Shown one piece after another: positions 7,572 to 16,053 of a DNA stretch of 32,063 nt. Source of the DNA: Myxococcota bacterium (GTDB taxonomy: Bacteria; Myxococcota_A; Polyangia; Polyangiales; Houyiibacteriaceae); NCBI GenBank assembly GCA_028284955.1, contig JANQQS010000142.1, positions 1 to 32,063 on the forward strand, given 5' to 3'. Position numbers and translations under genes: made by a program. The notes beneath the pieces were generated by a model. The model saw nothing but the letters and a program-made list of their open reading frames with translations, had not been told where the DNA came from and did not search any database. Numbering within the stretch: the stretch's first letter is position 1; every line of letters begins with the position of its first letter.

Positions 7572-8942
7572 CTAAGGTTCTCTTCGTCTTCGCCGTCGTC
7601 GTCGACGTCGAACTGTTTCGCTACCGGTCACTCCGCGGGGCAACGCCCATTCGGGAGCGGTGCGGCCGTAGGCTTCGCAGTCGAGGGCGTAGAGCAGGGT
7701 CGCGTCTTCGAAATACTCTTGGCGCGGCAATGAGCCCAGTTTTCCCGAGCCGCGTTTGCCGCTGGTTGTTGCGTGCAGCCGCTTTTGCGCGAGCATCATT
7801 AAGCGAACGCGGTCTTTGATTCTTCGCGGAATGGCCAGTCGCATGGCGGCTTCGCCGATGAAGTCTTCAAACGCATGCGAAGGGTTGCGGCTTCCGGTCA
7901 TCGCTTCTTGGATGGGTCCGTAAAGCAGCGCAGCGAGCAACACCGAGTCGGCGGGCAACCGTCCGGCTTGTTGCCACCGGTCAATCACGGCGAGTCGTCT
8001 CCACAGCGCACCGGAGTCCGCCGCATCGTCCAGAAAGCTCGCGACCTCGGGCAGAAGTTCGGCCAGCACGCCCAAATCCCAGCAAAGATAAATCGAACGA
8101 TGCGCGGCGCCGCCTCTCATCAGACGCAAGATTTCCTCGAGCAATCGCGGCCGCGCTGCACGACCCAGCTCAGCGCGCTGGTCGACCATTGCGTCATAGA
8201 CTTCGGGTTCGATCCCAAGGTCGAGGCGAGCGCTGAACTTGATCGCGCGAAGGATGCGCACGGGGTCTTCACGAAAGCGCACGTCCGGGTCGCCTATCGT
8301 GCGCACCGTGCGGTTCATCAAATCACGAAGACCGCCTACGTAGTCGATGACCTCGCCTCGTTCGATGTCGTAGAACAGGCCGTTGATGGTGAAGTCGCGC
8401 CGAATCGCGTCTTCGTGAGGTTCTCCAAACGCGTTGTCGTTCCGAATCAGCAGATCGGTTTCTGCGTTGCCCATGCGCAAATCGGAAACCCGCCGCGAGC
8501 CCCGGTGAATGCCCCACATGCCGGAATCTTGTTCGTCATCGGCCATGCTGGTCTGCGTCGGGTCACGGCGAAAGGTCGCCACTTCAATGATCTTGCCGCT
8601 AGCAAACAGGATGTGCGCGAGCCGAAATCGGCGTCCAATGATTCGGCAGTTGCGAAAGAGTCGACGCAGCTCCTGTGGGCGGGCACTGGTGGCAATATCG
8701 AAATCTTTGGGTTGGCGGTTGAGCAGCAGGTCGCGCACGCCGCCGCCCACCAGATAGGCACGATGACCGTATCGGTGAAGCCGGCGCAGCACTTTGACCG
8801 CGTCGGCGTCGATGCGGTCGATGTTGATTCGCGGCGCGCTTGGGGTTCGAGGCCCGCCACGGCCTGTCTCAGAGGCGTCCGACCGGTCGTCCTCCGAGGC
8901 TGCTGAAGCTTCCGCGATACTGAGCTGGGTCATGCGTTTCAT
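7572..8942 (-). CDS. pcnB: Poly(A) polymerase / CCA-type tRNA nucleotidyltransferase
   Basis: A class II nucleotidyltransferase that adds A residues to RNA 3' ends (PcnB) or repairs tRNA CCA ends. The 456-residue product has the signature YLVGGGVRDLLLNRQPKDFDIAT at 63-85 with catalytic Asp80 and Asp82, then HILFASGKIIEVATFRR, RRDFTINGLFYDIERGEVIDYVGG and DPVRILRAIKFSARL. The C-terminus ends in a long Arg run, typical of the basic tail of PcnB enzymes and the main reason to prefer PcnB. ATG 8942 was taken as start. A TTG at 8993 and an ATG at 8933 are alternatives, since the first 40 residues are variable. A divergent promoter region separates it from nagZ. Confidence 0.9.
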   Translation of the reverse strand: MKRMTQLSIAEASAASEDDRSDASETGRGGPRTPSAPRINIDRIDADAVKVLRRLHRYGHRAYLVGGGVRDLLLNRQPKDFDIATSARPQELRRLFRNCRIIGRRFRLAHILFASGKIIEVATFRRDPTQTSMADDEQDSGMWGIHRGSRRVSDLRMGNAETDLLIRNDNAFGEPHEDAIRRDFTINGLFYDIERGEVIDYVGGLRDLMNRTVRTIGDPDVRFREDPVRILRAIKFSARLDLGIEPEVYDAMVDQRAELGRAARPRLLEEILRLMRGGAAHRSIYLCWDLGVLAELLPEVASFLDDAADSGALWRRLAVIDRWQQAGRLPADSVLLAALLYGPIQEAMTGSRNPSHAFEDFIGEAAMRLAIPRRIKDRVRLMMLAQKRLHATTSGKRGSGKLGSLPRQEYFEDATLLYALDCEAYGRTAPEWALPRGVTGSETVRRRRRRRRRREP

Positions 8943-9099
8943 GCGCCCAACGTTCGGCTGGGAATCGACCACAATCTTCGCTGCGAGTCCCAAAAACAGC
9001 CGACTACGTTACTACTATCCTTAGCAACGCACTGTGTTTTACGCAACAAAACTATAAAAGTATTGATTTAGACTGAAATGATGGCGAGATTCGGGCCGT
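8943..9099. promoter_or_regulatory. AT-rich divergent promoter region between pcnB and nagZ
   Basis: The stretch around 9018-9075 is much richer in A and T than its surroundings (for example TATAAAAG near 9052 and TTGATTTAGA near 9063). It lies between two divergent genes, so promoters in both directions are expected. No -35/-10 pair with convincing spacing was found. Confidence 0.45.
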
Positions 9100-10194
9100 A
9101 TGCTCGCGGATGACCAGCTGGTGCGCGCCGCCGGTCGCGTGCTGGTGGCGGGATTTCCCGGGGCAAGCGTGCCGGAAGCGCTTGCGCGGGACATTGCAGC
9201 GCACCTCCTCGGCGGCGTAATTCTGTTCCGACGCAATATTGAATCGGTCGCCCACAGCTATTCGTTGATTTCAGAGTTGCGGAGTCTGCAGGGGCGTCAG
9301 GGCCCCTGTCCTTTGCTGATGTCGGTCGATCAGGAAGGGGGCCGGGTGGCGCGGCTTTCGGCCCCGGTCCTTCGCGTACCCGCGGCGCGGCGGCTGGCGA
9401 TGCGGGGGAGCCCGGTGTGGACCGAGCAAGTCGCGTTCACCCTCGGGGAGCAGCTGCGCGCCCTCGGCTTCACCATGAACTTCGCGCCCGTGCTCGATGT
9501 GGACACCAATCCGGACAACCCGGTCATCGGTGACCGCGCGTTCGGGCCCGATCCCGAGACCGTCATCACCCATGGTCTCGCGTTTGCGAAAGGCTTGGAG
9601 CGCGCGGGCGTGGCTGCGTGTGGCAAACACTTTCCCGGCCACGGAGATACCGACCTCGACAGCCACCTCGCGCTACCGAGGCTTCACCATTCGCGCGACC
9701 GTATCTGGGCGGTCGAACTCGAACCGTTTCGCGCGGCGGCCCATGTCCTCCCGGCGATGATGACGGCTCATGTGGTGGTCTCCGCGCTCGACAAGAAAGA
9801 ACCGGCGACTCTTTCTCCGACTACGCTCCGGGTGTTGCGGGAGGAGCTCGGGTTTTTTGGTGCGATCGTCAGTGACGACCTCGAGATGAATGCGGTGGCC
9901 GAACATCGGACCCTCGAGCAAGCGGCGGAGATGGCCATTGCCGCGGGATGCGATGTGTTGCTGGTGTGTTCGAAGTTTGAGCAATGCGCGACCATTCGGC
10001 AGTCGCTCGCGCTTCGGGCGAAACAAGATGCTCAGTTTGCCCAGCGATTGCTCGAAGCGTCGGGTCGGGCGACCGAGCTCTACCGGCGGTTTCCGCCGAG
10101 TCCTATGGCATCGACCGAAGAGCTTGCGCGGCTGCTGGATCGCCCTTCCACGCGAGCGCTGCAGGCAGAGCTCGACCGCCTCGTGGAACCCTGA
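9100..10194 (+). CDS. nagZ: Beta-N-acetylglucosaminidase NagZ (GH3)
   Basis: A cytoplasmic glycoside hydrolase family 3 enzyme that removes N-acetylglucosamine from anhydromuropeptides during cell-wall recycling. The 364-residue protein has DQEGGRVARL at 77-86, NFAPVLDVDTNPDNPVIGDRAFG, the NagZ loop KHFPGHGDTDLDSH at 176-189, and the nucleophile region IVSDDLEM at 256-263. There is no signal peptide, which agrees with a cytoplasmic NagZ. The C-terminal 60 residues are less conserved. The stop codon lies within a 17-bp tandem duplication. Confidence 0.93.
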   Translation: MLADDQLVRAAGRVLVAGFPGASVPEALARDIAAHLLGGVILFRRNIESVAHSYSLISELRSLQGRQGPCPLLMSVDQEGGRVARLSAPVLRVPAARRLAMRGSPVWTEQVAFTLGEQLRALGFTMNFAPVLDVDTNPDNPVIGDRAFGPDPETVITHGLAFAKGLERAGVAACGKHFPGHGDTDLDSHLALPRLHHSRDRIWAVELEPFRAAAHVLPAMMTAHVVVSALDKKEPATLSPTTLRVLREELGFFGAIVSDDLEMNAVAEHRTLEQAAEMAIAAGCDVLLVCSKFEQCATIRQSLALRAKQDAQFAQRLLEASGRATELYRRFPPSPMASTEELARLLDRPSTRALQAELDRLVEP

Positions 10195-10224
10195 CCGACG
10201 CGAAACTCTGACCGACGCGAAACT
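10191..10224 (+). repeat. 17-bp tandem duplication over the nagZ stop codon
   Basis: CTGACCGACGCGAAACT occurs twice head to tail. The first copy contains the nagZ TGA (10192-10194). It looks like a recent slippage or short duplication event. Confidence 0.95.
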
Positions 10225-10285
10225 CTCGCAATGATGAAGAATTCTGCATTTGCTAAATCGCGGCAAAATGGGGCTGCGTCGAGTG

Positions 10286-10312
10286 TTGCGCGGCCAATAG
10301 ATCGCGTATAAC
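10286..10312 (+). promoter_or_regulatory. Possible promoter of the fatty acid hydroxylase gene
   Basis: TATAAC at 10307-10312 resembles a -10 box, and TTGCGC at 10286 could be a weak -35, with a spacer of only 15 bp. If real, transcription would start near 10319, at the GTG start, which would favour the ATG at 10354 as the true start. Confidence 0.28.
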
Positions 10313-10320
10313 GCCCAGCG

Positions 10321-10932
10321 GTGTTTCCGAAGCCTTCGCCTGAGTCGCCTCCCATGTTCGAGAGCCGGCTGATCGACCGGTTCTCACGGACGCATTTTTC
10401 TATCGTGCCGATCATCTACGTGCCCGTGGTCACCGCTATGTTGGTCTACTCGGTGCGCAGCGTTGGACTGACGCCATCGTCTACCGCGGGCCTTTTCGTG
10501 CTTGGCGCGATCACCTGGACGCTTACCGAGTACTGGCTGCATCGAACGTTCTTTCATTGGAAGCCCAACGCGTCCTGGGGACACCGGCTCCATTTTTTGG
10601 TGCATGGCGTGCATCACGACTGGCCTCGAGATCGCTTTCGCCTGGTGATGCCTCCCGCCGCAAGCATCGCGGTGTATCTCGCGTTTCTCTCGTTGTTTGC
10701 GATTCTTTGGAAGTCGCGGGTATGGGCGTTCCACGCCGGGTTCACGGCTGGATATATGGCCTACGACCTCCTGCACTATGCGATTCACCACGGAAACCTC
10801 AAAAGCCCCTGGATGAAAGCGCTTCGGCGACATCATTTGATTCATCATTCGCCGCGCCGCGGGCGCGCCTGCAAGTTCGGCGTATCCTCCACGCTGTGGG
10901 ACCACGTGTTCGGAACCTACTCCGAGCACTAG
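10321..10932 (+). CDS. Fatty acid hydroxylase superfamily membrane protein
   Basis: A di-iron membrane enzyme of the fatty acid hydroxylase / sterol desaturase superfamily, most like the fatty acid 2-hydroxylase (Scs7/FA2H) branch. The 203-residue form shows the His clusters of the family: EYWLHRTFFH at 70-79, HFLVHGVHHDWPRD at 91-104, LLHYAIHH at 150-157 and RRHHLIHH at 169-176, between about four hydrophobic segments. No cytochrome b5 domain is present. The GTG start at 10321 lacks a clear ribosome site. ATG 10354, just before the conserved MFES segment, is an equally good start. It may 2-hydroxylate fatty acids of sphingolipids or other lipids. The lipid locus begins 836 bp further on, on the other strand, but a link is not proven. 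Confidence 0.88.
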   Translation: MFPKPSPESPPMFESRLIDRFSRTHFSIVPIIYVPVVTAMLVYSVRSVGLTPSSTAGLFVLGAITWTLTEYWLHRTFFHWKPNASWGHRLHFLVHGVHHDWPRDRFRLVMPPAASIAVYLAFLSLFAILWKSRVWAFHAGFTAGYMAYDLLHYAIHHGNLKSPWMKALRRHHLIHHSPRRGRACKFGVSSTLWDHVFGTYSEH

Positions 10933-10967
10933 AGTATCGAGCACGAGAGTATAAGGACGAGCACTGA

Positions 10968-11765
10968 GTGCGCGACACCATCCGTATCTACTCCTGGAAC
11001 GTCAATGGCCTTCGCGCGTGCGCGCAAAAGGGGTTCGTCGACTGGCTCAAAAAATCACGTGCCTTTGCGGTAGGGCTTCAAGAGACCCGCGCAAAGGTTG
11101 AGCAACTAACCCCTGAGCTACACAAGCCAGGCCGCTGGAACGCGAATTTTTCCAGTGCAGAGCGTCTCGGCTACAGCGGCGTCGCGTTCTACAGCCGGCA
11201 AAAGCCCGACGAGCTGCGCACTGACCTTGGACACAAAGCCATTGATGCGGAGGGGCGCTTCGTGCTTGCGCGTTTTGGCCGGCTATGGCTGATCAGCACC
11301 TACGTGCCCAATGGCAGCGGAAAACACCGCGACAACAGCCGCGTTCCGTTCAAACTCAAGTTTTCGCGGCGCCTCTTTCGCCACCTCGAAGACCTCAAAC
11401 AAGCCGGCGAACGAGTTCTCGTCATGGGCGACTTCAACACCGCGCATCAAGAAATCGATCTGGCTCGCCCTAAACAAAACGCCGACACCAGTGGTTTCTT
11501 GCCCGAAGAGCGCGCGGAAATGAGTCGATGGCTCAAAAAGGGATGGGTCGATACCTTTCGGCATTTCGAACCGAGCGGCGGCCACTACACATGGTGGAGC
11601 CAGCGCTTCGGCGTGCGCGCGAAGAACATCGGATGGCGTATCGACTACGTACTCGCATCGCCAGGCATCATGCCGTTTGTGCGCGCGGCTCGCATACACT
11701 CCAAGGTTCAAGGGTCTGACCATTGTCCGATCAGCGTCGACCTCGATCGGGGCGTACTAATCTAG
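10968..11765 (+). CDS. xth: Exodeoxyribonuclease III (AP endonuclease)
   Basis: A Mg2+-dependent exonuclease and AP endonuclease in base excision repair. The 265-residue protein has the EEP-fold signatures SWNVNGLRA at 9-17, LQETRAK with catalytic Glu39, GDFNTAHQEIDL at 154-165, IGWRIDYVLA at 221-230 and the catalytic SDHCP at 250-254. Length is normal. It starts with GTG, preceded by AAGGA about 10 nt upstream. It converges on the methyltransferase gene with 2 bp between stop codons. Whether it is called xth or exoA cannot be decided here. Confidence 0.95.
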   Translation: MRDTIRIYSWNVNGLRACAQKGFVDWLKKSRAFAVGLQETRAKVEQLTPELHKPGRWNANFSSAERLGYSGVAFYSRQKPDELRTDLGHKAIDAEGRFVLARFGRLWLISTYVPNGSGKHRDNSRVPFKLKFSRRLFRHLEDLKQAGERVLVMGDFNTAHQEIDLARPKQNADTSGFLPEERAEMSRWLKKGWVDTFRHFEPSGGHYTWWSQRFGVRAKNIGWRIDYVLASPGIMPFVRAARIHSKVQGSDHCPISVDLDRGVLI

Positions 11766-11780
11766 ACTCAGCCGAGTCTA
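11763..11780. terminator. Small hairpin between convergent genes
   Basis: TAGACTC pairs perfectly with GAGTCTA around an AGCC loop, and the hairpin contains both the xth stop codon and the end of the methyltransferase gene. There is no T run, so it is only a weak candidate for a bidirectional terminator. Confidence 0.35.
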
Positions 11781-12535
11781 CCGAAGCCTAGGTATGCCAC
11801 TGCGGTCGATCGCGTGAACTGAAATCGGAACGATGGTTTTACGCGACCGCTGCGGAGCAGATGCAAAAACTCTGTGGAAAACACTTCGGGGCGCACTCCC
11901 ACCAACTCCTCCACGGAAAGCCCGGCTGCGCGGCACATCCCCCGCATCTCGTCGGGCTTGATGAACATTGAATGCAGATGGAGATTGGGAGGGACGTTTT
12001 TGACGAAGCGTTCCACAAAGTCGATCACCAACAAGCGGCTCAACAAGGTGCGGTTAAATGTGTAGAAGAAAAACAAACCGCCCGGCCGGAGAACCCGAGC
12101 CGCCTCGGCGATCACGCGCCCAGGGTCGTCCACATGTTCAAGAAAGTCGAGCGCGCACGCCGCGTCAAACGAGTTCTCCGCGAATGGGAGTTCGTACGCA
12201 TCTCCTTCCAAGTATCGAACGCTTTGCGTGGTGTCGAAGCGCTTCGCGACATCCAAGCTGCTCTTCGAGACATCGATTCCCGTGACTTGAAAAGAGCTCT
12301 CGGCGAGCGCGTTTGACAGAAACCCGCCTCCGCATCCGATATCTAGAACACGACAGTCTTTGGCTGGTCCGAGCGCCGCGAGCCGTTCGACGACCCAAGG
12401 CGTGCGATGTCTCGCTTCGGCGCGCAAGAGGGCTACCGGATCGTCGTCGGCTTCGTACCATCGATCACCGAGTTCGTTGTACACATCGTTGTTGATGCTT
12501 GGTTGGGCAGAGTTCGTGGAGGGCTGAGTCGTCAT
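11768..12535 (-). CDS. UbiG-like SAM-dependent O-methyltransferase
   Basis: A class I methyltransferase of 255 residues, closest in type to UbiG (3-demethylubiquinol 3-O-methyltransferase). Motif I is VLDIGCGGGFLSNAL at 63-77, the acidic end of strand 2 is in VTGIDVSKSSL, and LDFLEHVDDP and RVLRPGGLFFFYTFNRT follow as in UbiG. Its start overlaps the stop of the hydroxylase gene (ATGA), so the two are coupled. UbiG proper acts on a polyprenyl catechol. Here, beside a type III polyketide synthase, the likely substrate is a hydroxylated alkylresorcinol or similar ring, by analogy with SrsB of Streptomyces griseus. It is the last gene of the lipid locus. Confidence 0.9.
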   Translation of the reverse strand: MTTQPSTNSAQPSINNDVYNELGDRWYEADDDPVALLRAEARHRTPWVVERLAALGPAKDCRVLDIGCGGGFLSNALAESSFQVTGIDVSKSSLDVAKRFDTTQSVRYLEGDAYELPFAENSFDAACALDFLEHVDDPGRVIAEAARVLRPGGLFFFYTFNRTLLSRLLVIDFVERFVKNVPPNLHLHSMFIKPDEMRGMCRAAGLSVEELVGVRPEVFSTEFLHLLRSGRVKPSFRFQFTRSTAVAYLGFGRLG

Positions 12536-14184
12536 GATGGATGGCCTCTATCAAGCTCGAACGCGGCACCGTTGCCGTTCGAAGGGTTGTGGTGATGCTT
12601 CGGGCGGCTCGCGGTTCGGGCAAGCTCTGACGCGACCGAGTCCGATTCGTAAGGGCGAAGGTCTGCAAAAACGAAACGGTCAGGCCGGACAAGCAGGATA
12701 CGCCCTCGTTCCACGGACAACGGACGATCGATTCCTCGAATCAATGTGCTCTCGGTGCTTACACGCTCATTCTCATGGACGTAGGTGAAAAACGCCGCAT
12801 CGAGCTCGGTGAGCTGGGTTTGTAGGTTCGGCGAGAGTTCTTTCTTGGGGTCACAAGCGACTCCAATGACCGCGAATCGGTTTCCGAGAACGTCATCCAT
12901 CCGTATTGATTGTTGGTGGTCTCGAACCAGTGGTTGCGGCAGCAGCCGCCCGGTCAGGCGGTCTCGCCGCATATCGAAAGCATAAGCGCCTTGCGCCAAT
13001 CGCCATTCCGGGCGGAATCGTGCTTCTCGAAAAAAGCGGTCGCCAGCCTTGAATCTGGTGGTCGTGCGTAGCAGGCGATCCCGCACCCAGCCGAGCCACG
13101 GCTGAGAGGTCATGATGATTCCGCCGAGCATCGCAGAAGTACGAATCACGCTTTGGACATGGGTACGCCGCTCCTGGTCGTAGCTGTCGAGGATACGGTC
13201 GGCCAACGTCCCTGAGAGCACCGAGTTCAACTTCCAGCAAAGGTTGTTCACATCGCGCAACCCGGAGGATATTCCCTGCCCCGCGAACGGCGGCATCATA
13301 TGTGCGGAATCTCCGGCAAGAAAAACGCGTCCTTGTCGATAGCTGCGAGCGTTTCGTGCGTGAAACGTATAGACCACCGACCGCTGTACGCGGACTTGAC
13401 TGGGGTCGACATAGTTCTTGAGAAGCTGCTGAATCCGGCTCGGCGCCAACATGTCTTCGTCTTTTTCATCCCCGCGAAGCAAGAATTCCCAGCGCCGGTG
13501 TCCGTGAAGCCGCGGCACAAACACCGTAGGGCGCTCGATATTGCAATGAAAGCGAACTTCTTCGGGTTGTGGCCCGTCCATCAAACCATCGACGACCAAC
13601 CAGCGTTCTCGAAAAGTCGAGCCATCGAGAGGAATGCCCAGAGATTCTCGGACAAAACTGCGGCCGCCATCGCATCCGATGACGTAGCTTGCGTTTGCTT
13701 CAAAACGCTCGCCGCCTGCGGTCTTCCCCGCAATCTGAACACCGTGCTCCGACTGCCGAAGCGTCTGTGCGTCGTGGCCGAACGCGAGGTCAACGTGCGC
13801 ATATCGAGTGAGGCCGTCTCGCAGCACATCTTCAAACAAGGGTTGAATGAAGAGGCCCACGATCATATGCCCGGAGGGCTGCAACTGATTCTCGACCTCG
13901 AAAAGCGTCTGTCCTCGCCTGTTGACGTATCGCACCCGGACATTCTCGCTAAGAATGTCTCGATCGAGTTCTCGATGAAGGCCGAGTGATTGGAGAATTC
14001 GCAGCGCTTCGTCGTCGAGCGCGACGGCGCGTGTTTCCCCGATGGGGCGTGTGCACCGTTCGAGTATAAGAGTGCGCACGCCGTAGCCGCCGAGGAGATT
14101 CGCCGCCGCAAGGCCGACCGGGCCTCCGCCCACGATCACAACATCGTACTGCCGGTTTCCAACTATTCGATGAGCGCGGTCCAT
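12532..14184 (-). CDS. FAD-dependent aromatic hydroxylase (MhpA/UbiH type)
   Basis: A group A flavoprotein monooxygenase of 550 residues that hydroxylates phenolic rings with NAD(P)H and O2. The FAD fingerprint DVVIVGGGPVGLAAANLL is at 14-31, the NAD(P)H-linked DG motif CDGGRSFVRE at 171-180, and the second FAD motif GDSAHMMPPFAGQG at 291-304. The C-terminal 180 residues form the thioredoxin-like extension seen in MhpA-type enzymes. ATG 14184 lies 1 bp from the stop of the ligase gene. A longer frame would add about 33 residues within that gene. By position its substrate should be the product of the type III synthase, as with SrsC. Confidence 0.92.
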   Translation of the reverse strand: MDRAHRIVGNRQYDVVIVGGGPVGLAAANLLGGYGVRTLILERCTRPIGETRAVALDDEALRILQSLGLHRELDRDILSENVRVRYVNRRGQTLFEVENQLQPSGHMIVGLFIQPLFEDVLRDGLTRYAHVDLAFGHDAQTLRQSEHGVQIAGKTAGGERFEANASYVIGCDGGRSFVRESLGIPLDGSTFRERWLVVDGLMDGPQPEEVRFHCNIERPTVFVPRLHGHRRWEFLLRGDEKDEDMLAPSRIQQLLKNYVDPSQVRVQRSVVYTFHARNARSYRQGRVFLAGDSAHMMPPFAGQGISSGLRDVNNLCWKLNSVLSGTLADRILDSYDQERRTHVQSVIRTSAMLGGIIMTSQPWLGWVRDRLLRTTTRFKAGDRFFREARFRPEWRLAQGAYAFDMRRDRLTGRLLPQPLVRDHQQSIRMDDVLGNRFAVIGVACDPKKELSPNLQTQLTELDAAFFTYVHENERVSTESTLIRGIDRPLSVERGRILLVRPDRFVFADLRPYESDSVASELARTASRPKHHHNPSNGNGAAFELDRGHPS

Positions 14185-14185
14185 G

Positions 14186-15988
14186 TTAGCCGGCGCGCGC
14201 AACGAGCGGTTCTCTGTCGGATGCCCGCCACTTGTCGTGCTGGTCAAGCGAACCAATAAGCGCTCGGCGGCGAATCTTTCCACTTGTCGTTTTGGGTATC
14301 ACCCCGGGCGCCACGGGAACCACGCGTTCGGGTTGAACGCCGAACTGATTTCGCAGGGTATTGGTCACGTCCGAGCAGAGTTTCGCCAGCTGGGTCGGTT
14401 CCGAGATCTTGGTTTCAAACGCGACCACCAAGTCTTCGGTTCCGCTTGTGGAGCTCGCGATGCCGAGCGCAGCGACCCCTCCTGCGCGAACCCCTTCCAG
14501 CGACGAAACAGCATGCTCAAACACGTACGGATGATAGTTTTCGCCACCTTTGATGATGAGATCTTTGTGTCGGCCGCAGACGTAGAGCTCGTTGCCGATT
14601 CGGTAGCCGAGGTCGCCAGTGAAGAGCCAGCCATTCTTGAGCGTAGAGCGAGTCGCCGGGTCGTCTCGATGATATCCGTCGAATATTGAAGGACCCGAGA
14701 GAATGATTTCTCCTTGTACCCGCTCCGGTACATCGTTTCCTTGGTCGTCGACGACGCGAAGTTGGCCGCCCTTCATGACGCTTCCACAGCTCACGATTTC
14801 TATGACATCAGGACCGTGCGCGTCTGCGACAGGGACCGCGCGATTGTTCATGGTAAGCTGGGTGCGGGAAATACGGTCCACGTGAACCGCGGTTTCATCG
14901 ATTTTTCGGCATGTCGCGCCCAAGACCGTTTCGGCCATGCCATAACCGGGAATCCAAGCATCCGAGTCAAACCCGTGTTCGCCGTAGCAGGCCGAGAAGC
15001 GCTGCATTGTCGTATTGTGGACGAACTCCGCGCAAATCATGGCGCCGCGCAAAGAACTTAAGTCGATGCCTTCAATCTCGCGGTCCTTAACTCGAGAAAC
15101 ACACATTTCGTACGCAAAGTTCGGCGCCATGATCTGCGTTCCTCGCAGACAGTGCACCGCTGCCAACCACCGGCTTGGCCGCATCAAGAACTGAAACGGA
15201 GTCATAAGGCCAAGCGGCACGCCCAGTGTGAGCGGGAGTATTAAGTTTGCGATCAATCCGAGGTCATGATGAAGAGGTAGCCAGCTGACGACGCAGTCAG
15301 AATCGCGCCACATCAGATGCCCATTGAGCGCGTGCAGGTTGGCGATGACGGCCCGGTGGGTGAGCCGGACCGCTCGACCAGCTGAAGTGGTCCCAGAAGT
15401 GAACTGGAAGAACGCTAGGCCTTCCGGGTTTGGCACTGAGCCAGAAACCTCGCCCGCTCCCCGAAGATCCGTCGCTTCGACGACGCGATCGACGACGCGC
15501 TCATGCTGAAGCTCTTCGAGAAGCTCAACGGTGCTGCGTTCGGCAACGACGATGCGGGCGTCGAGAACAGCGGCGCGGGTGCGTAGCTTTTCTTTCCACG
15601 ATGCGACGCGGCTGCGGGAAAAAGGCACATCCATGATGGACGGGACGGCGCCCAAATAAAGGCTTGCAAGAAAACTGGAGACGAGGTCTGGAGAAGTCTC
15701 TAAGGCGAGCAAGACCGCGTCGCCCGTGCGAACACCTTGCGTTTGAAGCCCCGCCGCGACCCGTCTTATGTCGCTGATGAGATCGGCCCATGTGAAGCTG
15801 ACCATTTCATCCGGTCGATGAAGGAAATGGATCGCGGCTCGTTCGGGGTTTCGCGCCGCCTGGGCTTCAAGAAGCTCTACGATGGTTGCGCCGTCGGGCA
15901 TGCGAGCTCGAGTTCCCAAGGGAAGTTCCGATGAACGAGGGGCAAAGCGTTCGACTGGGGGTTTCAAACTCAGACTACGAATTTTCAT
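14186..15988 (-). CDS. Fatty acyl-AMP ligase (FAAL)
   Basis: An adenylating enzyme of 600 residues that activates a free fatty acid with ATP and, in the FAAL branch, passes it to a carrier protein rather than to CoA. Visible motifs are FQFTSGTTSAGRAVRLTH at 194-211 (A3), SWLPLHHDLGLI, GYGMAETVLGA, GWLFTGDLGY, CGRHKDLIIKGGENYHP and the C-terminal PKTTSGKIRRR with the catalytic Lys. The A3 loop lacks the usual Pro-Lys-Gly and SWLPLHHD replaces the common acyl-CoA-synthetase sequence, both in keeping with FAALs. ATG 15988 has CGGAG 5 nt upstream. ATG 16012 is an alternative. An acyl-CoA ligase cannot be excluded, but a carrier gene two genes upstream favours a FAAL. Confidence 0.88.
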   Translation of the reverse strand: MKIRSLSLKPPVERFAPRSSELPLGTRARMPDGATIVELLEAQAARNPERAAIHFLHRPDEMVSFTWADLISDIRRVAAGLQTQGVRTGDAVLLALETSPDLVSSFLASLYLGAVPSIMDVPFSRSRVASWKEKLRTRAAVLDARIVVAERSTVELLEELQHERVVDRVVEATDLRGAGEVSGSVPNPEGLAFFQFTSGTTSAGRAVRLTHRAVIANLHALNGHLMWRDSDCVVSWLPLHHDLGLIANLILPLTLGVPLGLMTPFQFLMRPSRWLAAVHCLRGTQIMAPNFAYEMCVSRVKDREIEGIDLSSLRGAMICAEFVHNTTMQRFSACYGEHGFDSDAWIPGYGMAETVLGATCRKIDETAVHVDRISRTQLTMNNRAVPVADAHGPDVIEIVSCGSVMKGGQLRVVDDQGNDVPERVQGEIILSGPSIFDGYHRDDPATRSTLKNGWLFTGDLGYRIGNELYVCGRHKDLIIKGGENYHPYVFEHAVSSLEGVRAGGVAALGIASSTSGTEDLVVAFETKISEPTQLAKLCSDVTNTLRNQFGVQPERVVPVAPGVIPKTTSGKIRRRALIGSLDQHDKWRASDREPLVARAG

Positions 15989-16053
15989 GTGGGAGCTCCG
16001 TTTGCGGGACATAGAGTGGGCAGATGCAGATGCAGATGGATGAAACGTGGCGG

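Noticed and set aside
11763-11780. Strong terminator between xth and the methyltransferase gene
   Set aside because: The stem is short and no T run follows on either strand. Kept only as a weak candidate.
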